DNA of 64,000 bases from Isoetes taiwanensis (GCA_021234155.1 JAJEKV010000470.1:56306-120305), one strand, 5' to 3'. Numbered from the stretch's first letter, positions 12,099 through 22,845 are shown. The notes: generated from the sequence alone by a model not told the origin. Made by a program: numbers and translations.

Positions 12099-12514
12099 TC
12101 ATTGGTCTTCCTCGATGAACAACGCTTTGCAAGCTTCATAACACATAAAAAGAAATCCCAATTACCGGCATTAGCTTCATGCGGTTGCTCCAAGTCCTAT
12201 GTAAAGGCCGACTAGTCCTTCCTTCTCTAGTATAGAAGTGCGGACAGGAAAAAACATTATTATAGACACCGCACGCCATTGAGCCCCAACTTGCATTCGC
12301 TTTTCTTGCTACTTCTAACGGAAAGGTGGTGGCACTAACTATAGCACCCCGATCTTTGAGCCGATGAATAGGGTCACCAAATTTCCTATTTGCTCTTCCT
12401 TAGTCGGATGTTTGTATGCCTTCCTCGATTATCTAGATGCAAAGGACTTGGTAGCGACATATGGAACTACTCAACTAAACTTGATGATAGGCCTCTATAT
12501 AAATCCATAGAGGC
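12099..12514 (-). pseudogene. Brittle-1-like mitochondrial carrier (SLC25), 3' part
   Basis: Minus-strand translation in shifting frames gives the C-terminal third of a mitochondrial-carrier protein closest to the plant Brittle-1 adenylate/ADP-glucose carrier group: DLYRGLSSSLVG, VPYVATKSFAS, RKAYK, a KEEQIGNLVTLFIGS stretch, TTFPLEVARK (third carrier signature), EKEGLVGLY and MKLMPVIGISFYV, then YEACKALFIEED and a stop at 12099. Family members import or exchange nucleotides across the plastid or mitochondrial inner membrane. At least five indels break the frame. One sits where CTG is expected in the Leu-Arg-Lys-Ala segment but CG is read. The right edge abuts the copia element, and the 5' part continues at 17536. 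It may be a pseudogene, or a gene with sequence errors and an insertion. Confidence 0.75.
12510..12514. repeat. Target-site duplication of the copia element, left copy
   Basis: GAGGC here is repeated at 17536-17540 immediately outside the opposite LTR. Confidence 0.7.
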
Positions 12515-12807
12515 ATTGCGGATACTCCGCGTATCATAAATCTTTGTTGTTTCTGGATGATATCATCAAATCCAAAGTGTGAGAGAGAATCTCGGATAGT
12601 TGCAAACTACGAGACAACAAACTAGTTACTTATTAGTTTCCTTATTTAGAGATGACCGTTTGTACACGGATCTATATAAATCCGAGTCTTTTCTAGAATA
12701 GCATGTCTTGTTTTAGAGCTTTGAGTCGATCGATAAGATCAGACCCACTTTTATGTTCTTGAGAGATTCTTTCAATAGACATCCGTTGTTTCTCCTCTAT
12801 TTGCATC
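12515..12807 (+). repeat. Left LTR of the copia element
   Basis: Aligns along its length with 17239-17535. The expected terminal TG has decayed, and the right end reads TTTGCATC directly before the primer site. It contains a TATATAAAT-like box (12672-12681) that probably serves as the promoter core. Confidence 0.88.
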
Positions 12808-12822
12808 GGGTTATGGGCCCAC
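12808..12822 (+). promoter_or_regulatory. Primer binding site, internal initiator tRNA-Met
   Basis: GGGTTATGGGCCCAC is complementary to the anticodon stem-loop region of plant initiator tRNA-Met (recalled sequence GTGGGCCCATAACCC). It does not match the tRNA 3' end. This implies priming from a half-tRNA, as known for Drosophila copia. Confidence 0.75.
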
Positions 12823-13001
12823 GACACTGCCTTCTCGCCCTAAGCCGTTTATCTCTTCCTTTTTTCTTTTTTTTTTTTTACCTATCCGGTGCCTTTCTTT
12901 CCACCTATTCTTTTCCACCTATTTCTATCCTCCTTCTACCCAAATCCGATGGATTACTGTCTTGAATGTTTCTTCCTCAGAGTGGCGTTTGATGCCACGA
13001 T

Positions 13002-13800
13002 TTGATAACAAGGATTATCGGATGTGGCGATGGCGCTAAAGATGGTCTGGAGGACAAAATTTATGGGAAATCACAAATCGATCGACTCATGCATTACCCG
13101 ATTTGCGGCAACATTGAGATTGTTACGGATGATACATGCAAGAAAAGTGATGATTTCATGGAAAAAGACCGCAAGGCTCGGTTGATTATGTGTACAAGCA
13201 CGGGTGATACGCTGACGTTTGGTAAAAGGAGCCAAAGCGCAAGCGAAATGTTGTCTCGCTTGACAACCATTATGCATCTAAAGGCGGTTTGGAAATCGGC
13301 TTGCCTTAAGGAAAGCTTTGTATGAGCTTTGCTGTCAGAAGGAGGAGAGGTTACTCCACACATATGCCGTCTCAAGGCCATGATTGATGACCTTGATGCA
13401 AGCGGGGTCCAGATTACCCAAGATGAGAAAGTATGTCTCTTGTTGAATAGCCTTCCAAATTGTTTTGAAGGGCTTATTATCAATCTTGAAGGGTGCAATG
13501 CGATTACACATTTGAGTCCACTATGATGATGCGTATTCAAGCTGAAGCTCTCGGGCAAGGTCGGACTAAAGGTAACTCGACGGTCATGCTTGCAGATTCA
13601 AGTTTTCTCGGCGTCCAAAACTTGTGAAGCCTTTGTCACCGCTTTCGATGCGGAAGGTTGGACATTTTTTCAAAGGAATGCCTTTGCTCCAGCATTTTGT
13701 TCCCCAGCGTTCCCCATCGTCGAACACAACAACTTGGTTCAAGTCCATGATTATGTGCCTTCTCCTATGCGGAGGATCTGCCTCCAATTCTTGACACACC
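13002..13800 (+). CDS. copia Gag region (UBN2/RVT_2-type Gag), broken
   Basis: Segments typical of plant copia Gag appear in successive frames: HICRLKAMIDDLDASGVQI, then DEKVCLLLNSLPNCFEGLI followed by INLEGCNAITH. These are the gag-polypeptide hallmarks of copia elements. Earlier codons (GCGDGAKDG, SASEMLSRL) are more degraded. Gag would form the cytoplasmic particle in which reverse transcription occurs. A zinc knuckle should follow at about 13600-13800 but I cannot see an intact CX2CX4HX4C. Confidence 0.8.
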
Positions 13801-13865
13801 TTCCTTAGCTTCGAATTTACATTATTTTGCTCTAGAAGCTCCCTCTCATACCATAGATCATGCTT

Positions 13866-15010
13866 GGTACTTAGATTACGGAGCTACATGCCATATGACC
13901 CCTTTTAAGCCATATTTTCTCAACATATTCTCCTCTCACACATCCAAGATCAGTTGTGATGGGTGACAACAATCTACAACATGGCATTGGCACTGGCCAT
14001 ATTCCAGTCAAACTTTCATCCGGCATAAGAAAAGTCATACGTGAAGTACTCCATGTTCCTGGTTTACACAAACAGCTTGTATCTGTTAGCAAGCTTACAT
14101 CTGCTGGACTCCATGTCTCTTTCATCCATGACCCATTTTGCTACATCAAAAATTCCGGGCACCACACCATTCTTCTGAGGGACTCGTCTTGGCAATCTCT
14201 AAATTTGGGCGTCCTTACACCATCTGAGCATGCATGCATCTCCTATACTGCTCCTCACCCTCACATCTGGCATCTACGCCTTGGCCATCCTGCTCACTAC
14301 AGACTCCAAATTCTTGCTCAAAAAGGCCTTTTTCCATCCACTCCCAAATCTGATTGCCCATCTTGTCTACAGACCAAGATCACCCGCAGTTCTTTCCCTC
14401 TTGTCTCCACTTCAGCAACAAAACTTCTTGAATTGGTTCATAGTGACCTATGTGGTCCTTTTTCAGAGCCTACTATTGGAGGAGCTCGCTATTTCTTGAT
14501 CTTTCTTGATGATCATAGCGGAAGATATTCATTTACTTCTTGAAAGGCGAAGAGTGAAACATTTTCTCATTTTGTTTCTTTCCATGCATATCTTTGAGCG
14601 AATCAGCGGTCATCAACTTGTTACTATCCGCACAGATGGTGGGGGCGAATTTTCCTCTCGTGCATTCCAGCAACATTGCTCCAAGCATGGTATTGTGCAT
14701 CAATTTTCTGTTCCTTATTCTCCAGAACAAAACGGTCGGGGGGAGGCGTGCAAATCGCACAATCATAGAGATGGCTCGAACTCTCTTGTTTGACATGAAT
14801 GTCCCTTTTTCGTTTTTTGGGAGAAGCGATCAACACCGGACCGTCTATCTTCTCAACCCACCTACCACCGCGCAAAGCATTGACCACAAAATTCGGAAGA
14901 AGTTTGGTGCAGTGCGTCCATTTCCATTTCTCACCGCCGTGTTTTTGGCTGCGGGCTTTTGCATATTTGCCTAAACCATCCTCAAAACTCAGCCCACCAT
15001 CAATCCCTTG
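13866..15010 (+). CDS. copia protease and integrase region, broken
   Basis: The protease active site reads WYLDYGATCHMT, where the family has D-S-G-A. The GAG-pre-integrase region follows (LHVPGLHKQLVSVSKLTSAG, then HIWHLRLGHPAH with the HHCC zinc-binding start). The integrase core includes LVHSDLCGPF (first catalytic Asp), FLIFLDDHSGR, the TDGGGEFSS segment (second Asp) and SPEQNG (with the Glu region). The frame shifts near 14545 and again in the stretch after SPEQNG, where a CTG appears to be lost. The remaining motif spacing agrees with plant copia elements. Confidence 0.88.
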
Positions 15011-15699
15011 CATGTTTCTTGGCTACTCTCTCACCCGATAAAACATACCCGTCTTTTTTCATTTGTCCAAACAAAAGCTTTTGATTAGCTGCCCGTCAAC
15101 TATTCGGTCGGTGGCGTAATAGGCCCAAAAGCATTCTTAAAGGCCTAGCTAATGCCGAGTTTTATTGCCCAATTTTACGGAAGTTTTTGAAGTTTTGGAC
15201 TTGTTGGAGTCATCTTAAAGCATTTGATTCACATTTTTGGGTTGCCCCTAAGGGGACAAACCCTCTTGAAGATCAACCATGCCATACTTTGCCTCTTCCT
15301 CCTAATTTCGTCCTCTTGGAAGATTTTGCACCATTTGCGACTCGACTCCGACGACGGACTCCACCACCAAATTTGATTCTCCAAAGTCACCTCATGTTGA
15401 CCCCGATTGCTTCTGACCATCTCTTTCTCCTTCCCATCCCACTCCTCTTGATTCTCCGGTTCTTTGTTGTTGATTGCTTACAAGCACCTCCTTCTCCTCC
15501 CCATCCTAATTCTTCTTTTCTTTGCTCCGATCCTTCTGTTGATTCCTTCCCTTCACCTCCTCCTTCGCCATCCACTCTTGCATCCTCTCGTCCAACCCGC
15601 ATCAGAAAAGCCCCTGCATGGGCAAACGATTACTCTTTCATTTCTCAAACTCTTCCCATTGAGCCTCTCACATACCGTCAAGCAATTCACAATCCACAC

Positions 15700-16435
15700 A
15701 AAGATGAGTGGATTCGAGCCATCACAAGATGAAATTCAATCTATTCTTCTTGGCACATGGTCCCTAGTCTCGTCCTTCTCACGGCCCGTTATTTCTTGCA
15801 AATGGGTTTATAAGTTAAAATATCACCCAAATGGAGACATTGCCGGCTTCAAGGCACGCTTGGTGGCTCGTGGATTCAATCAAACCGAAGGCATTGATTT
15901 TGAAGAAACATACGCCCCTGTCGCACGCATGGTATCAATTCGGACTCTTCTTGCCTATGCTACTCTCAAAGCGTTACTTTGTTCATCAAATGGATGTCCA
16001 CAATGCTTTTCTAAATGGTGATCTAATGAGGAAGAAGTTTATTTAGAACAGCCACGGGGATTTGTTGCAGCAGATTCCACTCAAGTATGTCGCCTACACA
16101 AGGCACTTTATGGTCCGTCAAGCATCCGGATCTTGGTACCTGCGGCTAGATCAGACCCTTCACCAATTGGGCTTCGGTAGCGTGATGCTGATCCTTGGTC
16201 TACTTCGCCTCAAACCTTCCTTTCTCTTTGTCCTCGCTTTATGTCGATGACCTCTTGATCATTGCTGCCTCTGAAACTGACCTGCAACACCTCAAATCCC
16301 AGCTCCATTCTTTCTTTAAAATGAAAGATCTTGGATCAATTCACTACTTTCTCGGTCTGCAAATCAACTACAATCAGACTACTGGCCATCTTTCCCTCAA
16401 CCGGACCAAATACTTGTCGACATTCTCGTAAATCT
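15700..16435 (+). CDS. copia reverse transcriptase region, broken
   Basis: RVT_2 domain pieces: WVYKLKYHPNGDIAGFKARL, VARGFNQTEGIDFEETYAPV, then HQMDVHNAFLNGDL (in the next frame). The catalytic YVDDLL motif is at about 16239-16256 and KMKDLGSIHYFLGLQI follows. Frames change at about 15975, 16030 and 16225, and the segment between is compressed. A proline/serine-rich linker with no fixed fold (15190-15600) separates it from integrase. Confidence 0.88.
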
Positions 16436-16558
16436 CACCTTCTTGCTTGCAATCCCGTCTCCCACTCCTCTTGAATTCGTGCGTCCATTTGCTTCCGATG
16501 ATCCTCCTGCTCCAATTCCCTTCATCACATACATTCCCAATACCGCAATCTTCTTGGA

Positions 16559-17320
16559 ATGATAAATTTTGCTGCCATTTCTACACGTCCAGACCTGGCA
16601 CTGCCCCTTTGCAAGCTTTCCCAGTTCTCCATTGATCCAAAGAATACCCATTGTGCATCCCTTAAACGCGTCCTCCGATACTTAACTGGCACGCTTGATC
16701 ATGGCCTTCATTATTCTGCAGATTCAGATGCTTCCCTACAAGGTTTCTGTGATGCCGACTGGGCAGGAGATCATCATGATCGCAAGTCCACATCTGGATA
16801 CATTTTTACATTTGCCGGTGGAGCTATCAGCTGGAGCAGTACTAAACAATCTTGTGTCTCTTTATCCAGCACTGAAGCTGAGTATGTCGCGCTCTCTCAT
16901 GCCTCCAGAGAAGCTGTTTGGCTTCAACGATTGTGCACTGAACTCCATCTCCTTGATTCCAGCCCAACCTTAATTCATGTGGATAATCAAGGAGCTATTT
17001 CCATTGCTCATAATCCAGTTCTACATCGCCGGATCAAGCACATTGACATCCAATTCCATTTCATTCGCAATCTTGTTCACGATGGTACCATAATTCTCAA
17101 GTATTGTCCTACCGACGAGATGCCTGCCGACATGCTCACAAAAGCTCTTGCTCGCACCAAACATCTCAAATTTATTACAGCTATTGGTCTGTTTTCTTCC
17201 AGTGGGGGCTCTGATCCTCTCTTGTCACTGAGTGGGGGTGTTGCAGATACTCCACGTATCATAAATGCTGTTGTTACAGATGATATCATCAAATCCAGTG
17301 ACAGAGAGAATCTCGGATAG
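16559..17320 (+). CDS. copia RNase H domain
   Basis: The longest intact frame of the element, 253 codons. It has SLKRVLRYLTGT, GFCDADWAGD (first RNase H Asp) with RKSTSGYIF, SLSSTEAEYVALS (catalytic Glu), HVDNQGAISIAHNP, RIKHIDIQFHF and DMLTKAL. This is the standard end of plant copia Pol. The stop codon at 17320 lies about 80 bp inside the right LTR, so the frame crosses the purine tract. Confidence 0.9.
   Translation: MINFAAISTRPDLALPLCKLSQFSIDPKNTHCASLKRVLRYLTGTLDHGLHYSADSDASLQGFCDADWAGDHHDRKSTSGYIFTFAGGAISWSSTKQSCVSLSSTEAEYVALSHASREAVWLQRLCTELHLLDSSPTLIHVDNQGAISIAHNPVLHRRIKHIDIQFHFIRNLVHDGTIILKYCPTDEMPADMLTKALARTKHLKFITAIGLFSSSGGSDPLLSLSGGVADTPRIINAVVTDDIIKSSDRENLG
17230..17238 (+). promoter_or_regulatory. 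Polypurine tract
   Basis: GAGTGGGGG lies directly before the TGTTGC start of the right LTR, the expected position for plus-strand priming. Confidence 0.8.
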
Positions 17321-17535
17321 TTGCAAACTACCTGAGACAACAAACTAGTTACTTATTAGTTTCCTTATTTAGAGATGACCGTTTGTACCTGGATCTATAT
17401 AAATCCAGAGTCTTTTCTAGAATAGCATGTCTTGTTTTAGAGCTTTGAGTCGTCTGATAAGATCAGCCGACCCACTTTTATGTTCTTGAGAGATTCTTTC
17501 AATAGACATCCGTTGTTTCTCCTCTATTTGCATCA
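17239..17535 (+). repeat. Right LTR of the copia element
   Basis: Starts TGTTGCAG and ends TTTGCATCA, giving the canonical TG...CA boundaries, followed by GAGGC. Confidence 0.88.
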
Positions 17536-17594
17536 GAGGCTTCTTCCTCCCATATCTTCGCAAGTGCATACATTAGACCCTTACAAATACCCTG
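17536..17594 (-). pseudogene. Brittle-1-like carrier, exon part 5' of the copia insertion
   Basis: Minus-strand codons give GICKGLMYALAKIWEEEAS, matching the carrier segment that normally precedes LYRGL (compare KIVREEGP in the family), and the reading resumes at 12514 across the retrotransposon. A plausible splice acceptor TGTGCAG lies at the exon's upstream edge (plus 17595-17600). The frame beyond it (to 17774) has no carrier similarity and is probably intron. Together with 12099-12514 it shows the element landed inside an exon. Confidence 0.65.
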
Positions 17595-17600
17595 CTGCAC

Positions 17601-19655
17601 ATGCAAAAGTGCCAATAAAATGTTAAAGTTGATACCTGCAAGCGAGGAGATTCCATCACCCCCATTCGCATACTCAATGCATACAACAAATTGTTGCAAC
17701 TCCATCCGAATTGTTGAAACCGCCTCTGTATCAGTTGCAAATGCATAAGGAAAAGTATTTTCAATGTGCTTCACAAAATCTAGCTCTCAAGCAACCATCT
17801 CAGGGTAAAGAAAAACATTGTCCCATGGGAAGCAGAAGGGCATTACCTCCATAATTGACTGTCTTCATGTTTCTACTTTGTGCAGGCCGTTGCAGCTCGA
17901 CATAACTGAATCTTTGGGTATTACATTAGGAAGGACCATAGTCCCAGTAGCAATAATTTCGCAGCCATCCAGCAGGAAGGCTAAGCATAGTCCAAACTTG
18001 GCATTCTTTATACAGAATTAAAGGCCAAAAATGTCCAGGATGTACTGTTACTGTCTCATAAAAAGGAATTATAGCAAATGAACAGCCCTTCTGTATGGAT
18101 CTGCCCAGCCATTAAAAGATGTAGGCAATTCAGGCTTGTGAGTGAAAGATAACAAACCCAATGATATCATCCGTCCAATTTTATACAATCTACGCTAAGC
18201 CTTACAGCGAAGATTAATCTGTGCTAGAGGTTGCTGCTACACGCAAGCAGCCCAAATTTGGGTGCCTTGATCTAAGGCAAGAATCCAACAGCATGCAGCC
18301 GGGATGGCTTAATGCAAATCTATGGCAAAATCCAAGAGCTTGGAAGCTGACGAGGGATTAGTGCTGTGCTCAAGGCAAGGAGAATCCATATCCAACAAAA
18401 CAACACATTTGAAGCAAAAGGCACTTGACAAGATTTGCCATACTTAGATTCACAGCATGGCAGCGTATCCCGTAGCAGGAGCCCGGCAGCGGCAGTGGCA
18501 GAGATTTGGTGGATGGAGGAGCAGCACATAGAAATTTCAAGGCAAAAATGCAAGTAGTAAGGACCCAACAAAATTCGGATAAACCCTAAAAGGCCGGCTT
18601 CAACTCCGGTAAGAGGAAAAATGGGTTTAGGCTAATGAATGCCGGATTGAAGAGTCCCATATCCTGGAAAGCTTAGCAGATGCAGAATTAAAACGCATGG
18701 CCTTAAAGATAATGCAAAAAAATGGTGGGTTCTGCTTCTGGCCAAGAGTTCCGGCGCCCTTCCTCGGCATGCCTATCATGCCCTACTCTGGTAAGATCTG
18801 CCATCTCTAATAATCCACCTGAACGACCATAGCAAGGCATCGGAGGCCGATCATTATGCCAACCATGACCTACCAGATAAATGAGATAGGGCCACAAAAA
18901 CAGAACCCATTCAATGCCCCGCTAGCAGACCATATCAGAGAGATACCACAGGCCGATCAAATCCTTGCAACACGAAAAGGGTTAGATGGAAAGGACAACC
19001 AGATCCGGCAACAAAACCCAGACATCCGGATTCCAGCATCCACACTGTTATACCAATAGAGAATTCGGATTTACTTGCCAGAAACGAGCAACTGCAAAGA
19101 CGAATCGAAGAGGAAAAAATGAAGGGTAACGACCCATGCGTCCATTGTGCCACGTGGTAGTTTGGAAGGCCCAGATGGCCCCAATTATCAGTGTTAGGCA
19201 GCCCTCTATAAGAATATATATAGGTTAGATAGATAGATAGATATTGAGTCATCTAAAACCTCCTGCATATTCTCGCCGTCCATCTAACGATATAGTCTCT
19301 GTTCATGTGCAACCTTGTCAAGGTTCTCAATGAATTTTCGAGTAATAGGTAAGCCCACCCTATGAAACATTGCCCGGACTTAGCTAACCCCTGAGGGTTT
19401 CCCGGCACACTAATGTTATTAAATGATAGTAGAAAAATTATAACACATGCATTTGTGTATTCGCATCAATACAGCTCCCCCAAATCTTACCTGCAGCTGC
19501 CAGTTTCAGTTCTATAGAATCCAAAGCCTCATAAACTTTCATGAGACTGTTATTGCCAACAGCCATAATCAATCATAATATCTGATGCATCCAAAAAATA
19601 TCCAAACACCACCGCCACTTACTGACCTAAGCTACCATAAAGACCTCCATTGCAT
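17601..19655. other. Upstream region of the carrier remnant; no clear gene
   Basis: If the carrier gene once extended here, its earlier exons should be on the minus strand, but I could not recognise the first two carrier repeats. A (GATA)n run lies at about 19220-19245. Frames at 17818-18021 and 18320-18571 have no recognised domain. Confidence 0.4.
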
Positions 19656-19659
19656 ACAC

Positions 19660-19965
19660 TGAAACATCTAAAACTTTGCAATCATTAGATCCCATAACAT
19701 GGCATCATGCTTTGATGACTTGTCAAAAACAATCTATGCTTCGTCTAAACTTCCACATTTAACATACATGTCAATAAGGCTTGATGTCATCACAACATTT
19801 AATAAAAGACCAATGCTGATAACCTCATTATGAATAAGCCTGCCTTGCAAAAGAGATGATATCATCTTGCATGCTGTAAGAATGCCATTAGATGCATTCT
19901 GTCACTTATCATCTGACCGTTTCATAATTTGATGCAACTTAAATGCAAACTGGCCCTGTTTTATT
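19660..19965 (-). pseudogene. PPR protein fragment
   Basis: Minus-strand translation gives LLQGRLIHNEVISIGLLLN followed by VVMTSSLIDMYVKCGSLDEA, then FDKSSKHDAMLWD. This is the typical GRLIH..VI..G....V..SLIDMY.KCGSL.EA pattern of plant PLS-class PPR proteins, RNA-binding factors of plastids and mitochondria. Internal stop codons (one directly after the DEA motif) and the absence of flanking repeats mark it as a remnant covering about two to three motifs. Confidence 0.65.
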
Positions 19966-20905
19966 TTCGCATTTGTAGATATGATTGCACTTCATGTATA
20001 CTCTCTCGGCTTTACAATCTTGTTTAATGCAGCATTAGCTTCAAACAAACACTGGCAGCATGCGGTAAACAAACTTGAAGCAAACAAATAAGATCGTCTC
20101 TTAAAGCAGAATTAGAACGAAGTTTATAAATTGTCATAAGGTACTGCACTTGCCGTACATGGTTTAAGTCTTGTCATCATTGGCACCCTTGCAAGAGGCA
20201 GTATATCTCTTGTAACGGCTCTTCCATGTGATCCCATATTCTGAGCTTTCTAGCATGCCTCAGTGAATCGACACTCATACATATGTTCCAAAAATTTCAC
20301 AAAACCTGCTAGAAGGTAAGGCCAGAATTAGAGTAGAAAGGAAGACTTGAAAATGCATACCTGGTTAACAAAACTTGTAGTGCTTTTACCCTGCTTAGCC
20401 ATAGGGGTAAAAACAAATAGCCAAGAGCTACCACTCTAATAGGAAGGATAGCATCGAATAGCTCTGCGCATCGTCCGGCAAACAAAGAAAACAATGAAGG
20501 GCTCACCCCAAATGAAATGCATAGCATAGCATAATCGACTTTAGTACTTGTGGCCATATATGGAGTAATTCTGAAGCATTCTGAAGTGCCAAAGCAAGCG
20601 AAAACCTCGAGCTTCAGAAATTCAAATTTCTTCTATACGAACGCAGAGAGACAGTAGACACGGACATCATGATTCAAATTTTGCATTCGCACCCCGCAAG
20701 GGGGAGAGGGAACGCCGCATGCGTCTGCACATGCGGCGTTCCGGGCACGGTTACCAACACGCTACCATTTTAATAAAGAAGATTATCTCATGCACCTTTT
20801 TTCTTTACCTAGGATAATATCCTCTCTTTTTTTTCCTTTTTTTTGGCTTTTTTTGTAGCTATGGTTGCTTCGTAAATTATATTTGTTAGTAATTGTTCTT
20901 ATATT
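19966..20905. other. Intergenic, no gene recognised
   Basis: AT-rich with short frames only. It may hold further decayed PPR coding sequence upstream of the fragment, but no motif is clear. Confidence 0.4.
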
Positions 20906-20911
20906 TCTAAG

Positions 20912-21124
20912 ATGTATGCGTTAGTCTAGTGGCATTAGATTTAGCAACTATAGGTCTCGCCCGAGACCCGAATCTGAAACTATTGGGTGTCAAAACCCAC
21001 AGACGTAACGTAAAGTGGTTGGGGCGGGGGCCCAACCAAGCAATGTAGTGTGTGGTGTGTGGTCACATGTCCGCTTGGATGTTGCTTTAGTGGCGTGACG
21101 TTAAAATACTATCTATCTATCTTA
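20912..21124 (+). mobile_element. tRNA-derived SINE candidate
   Basis: TAGTCTAGTGG at 20922-20932 fits the RNA polymerase III A box (TRGYNNARNGG) exactly. GACCCGAATCT at 20965-20975 is a degraded B box at normal spacing. A tRNA-unrelated body follows, and the 3' end is GGCGTGACGTTAAAAT plus (ATCT)n. The length of about 210 bp suits a plant SINE. No clear target duplication was found. The 3' end matches other retroposons in the window. Confidence 0.65.
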
Positions 21125-21580
21125 ATTACTATTTTCTCTCGGTCGATTATTTCTTTCTTTTTTTTTTTTTTTTTCCATGTTTTTCCCTTTGCCTCTTGTT
21201 TTTTATTTGTTGGGTTTGACCTTTAAACAATGGTGGATTTCTCTTTGAGCTTTGGAATACGATGTTGAATCTTACTGTATCGAAAACTTTTGTGCCTTTA
21301 TAAATTTCCATGTGTGTTATGGCAGAGCATCTTAGACCCAAGGTTATACCATATATTCTCTTCCTTGTTCAAAACTAACCGTCTTCCTCCTTTGATATGC
21401 CAAATTCATGCCATCTAGATCCCACAAACCCCATTTCCTTCTTCTCAGCTAGTCTTTTTATTCGTCAAGTGATTCAATTCGTCCTAGACTCTTTTATTTG
21501 CTATACCCCCTTTTTACATAGTGTGGTTCTTATCATTGTTGTTTGAGCTTTATCTTTCAAGTCATGGACAGTGCTGGAGA
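21125..21580. other. Intergenic, low complexity
   Basis: T-rich stretches at 21150-21175; no gene recognised. Confidence 0.45.
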
Positions 21581-21961
21581 AACACAACCATTACATCCAA
21601 CACTTTTTAAATTAAACCCCCTTGAAACCCCATTTGGTTTGGGTGCATATTCACTGGGGGGTGACTGGCAACGAGCTGTTGGATAGGCATATTCACCCCT
21701 TTATTTCTTAATCTCACACCATACACAAAGTTCCTCGTTTGTGGGGTATGGATGTATGGAATTTGCTATCTCAGATAACAAGATTTGCAAAATACTATAA
21801 GATTTGAGGTAATATATTATATGGTGTTGATTTTGTACGTGCAAAACATAATTATAGGGGCTCTCGCTGCCCTACGTCACCCCCCGTGTGAATATGCACC
21901 CAAACCAAAGGGGGTTTCAAGGGGGGTTTAATTTAAAAGTGTTGGATGTAATGGTTGTGTT
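21581..21961. mobile_element. 381-bp MITE with 85-bp terminal inverted repeats
   Basis: The left arm 21581-21665, beginning AACACAACCATTACATCCAA, is the reverse complement of the right arm 21876-21961 with only a few mismatches. The 210-bp centre is AT-rich and non-coding. High arm identity suggests recent mobility or a short inverted-repeat foldback. I did not find an unambiguous target duplication, so the superfamily is open. Confidence 0.8.
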
Positions 21962-22845
21962 AATTAATGTTAATGGTAGTTATGTGTTTGTTATAATAAA
22001 AAAAAATTTGGGCCCTTCGGGCCCTAACAAAGCAAGCCCTAACATACTGATATGTTTATTTAAAACAACTTAGCTTATTCATTATTCATTCATTATCAGT
22101 AATTTGAATATTGCAATACAAGAATCAAGTTCATGAAGGATCAAATGCAACACACCATTTATTCCACTCTAAACAATGCATAACTCCTTGCATTGCATAC
22201 TAAGGGCCACCCAAATATACACAAATACACTGTTATAAAATGGGCAAAACAACAATAACATAATAAGGTCTACTGAAGAGGATAAGGCTCGTATTCATTG
22301 AAAGAAATACGCAAGGTAATCACATGGATAAAGGCCAATCATGGATAATTACAAAACGCCCACAACCAATACCATCCCACGGGGGCCTTTCCTGCTTGCT
22401 TATTGTGCATGCTAGGGTTCTGACACCAAAACTGTAGAAGCTACCCATATATGAGAAGAACAAGAATTACTTATTAAATAAGGCACCCTTCATCAAACTA
22501 ATCAGCACCAGAAGGTGTGAAACTGTTAGATTTTGAGAATCAAACAATCTTAACACCAATGCATAACCTATGCATTTGTAAGACAAGCAACATAAATTTG
22601 CATCTGCAATGCTAACCATATCCATATTAAATTAATGATCAGCTTTCACAGCATAGTAATGTAGCTATGCATTTAAAATAATCATTGAACCATGGAATGT
22701 AGACTACAATATCAATACATTCAATAAGAAGTTTAACACAAACCTTTCACAATATAATTTCGACCTTTCTTTCTCCCTTCTAATTCGCCATATATGGACA
22801 TAGACCTTATCTTCCTCATGGAAACATGGGAACATGCCTGGCCAC
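21962..22845. other. Intergenic, no gene recognised
   Basis: Contains a perfect GGGCCCTTCGGGCCC hairpin at 22010-22024 after an A/T run, followed by AT-rich DNA. It may be another retroposon end. Confidence 0.4.

Larger units (their letters stand above)
12515..17535 (+). mobile_element. Ty1/copia LTR retrotransposon, near full length
   Basis: About 5.0 kb with two LTRs of about 295 bp, a primer binding site, Gag, protease, integrase, reverse transcriptase and RNase H in copia order, a purine tract and a GAGGC target duplication. Coding frames are broken by many indels, so the copy is non-autonomous as sequenced. It is inserted in sense-opposed orientation within the carrier reading frame (minus strand). 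The LTRs differ at roughly a dozen places, most of them at CAG/CTG in the right copy. Confidence 0.93.

Noticed and set aside
11979-12215. Plus-strand 78-residue frame
   Set aside because: Antisense to the carrier C-terminus, which has clear homology on the minus strand.
15387-15602. Gly/Glu-rich minus-strand frame
   Set aside because: Antisense of the Pro/Ser-rich linker of the copia polyprotein.
17499-17774. A 91-residue minus-strand gene
   Set aside because: Only the portion from 17536 to 17594 resembles the carrier; the rest lies beyond a splice acceptor, and the 3' end reads into the LTR.
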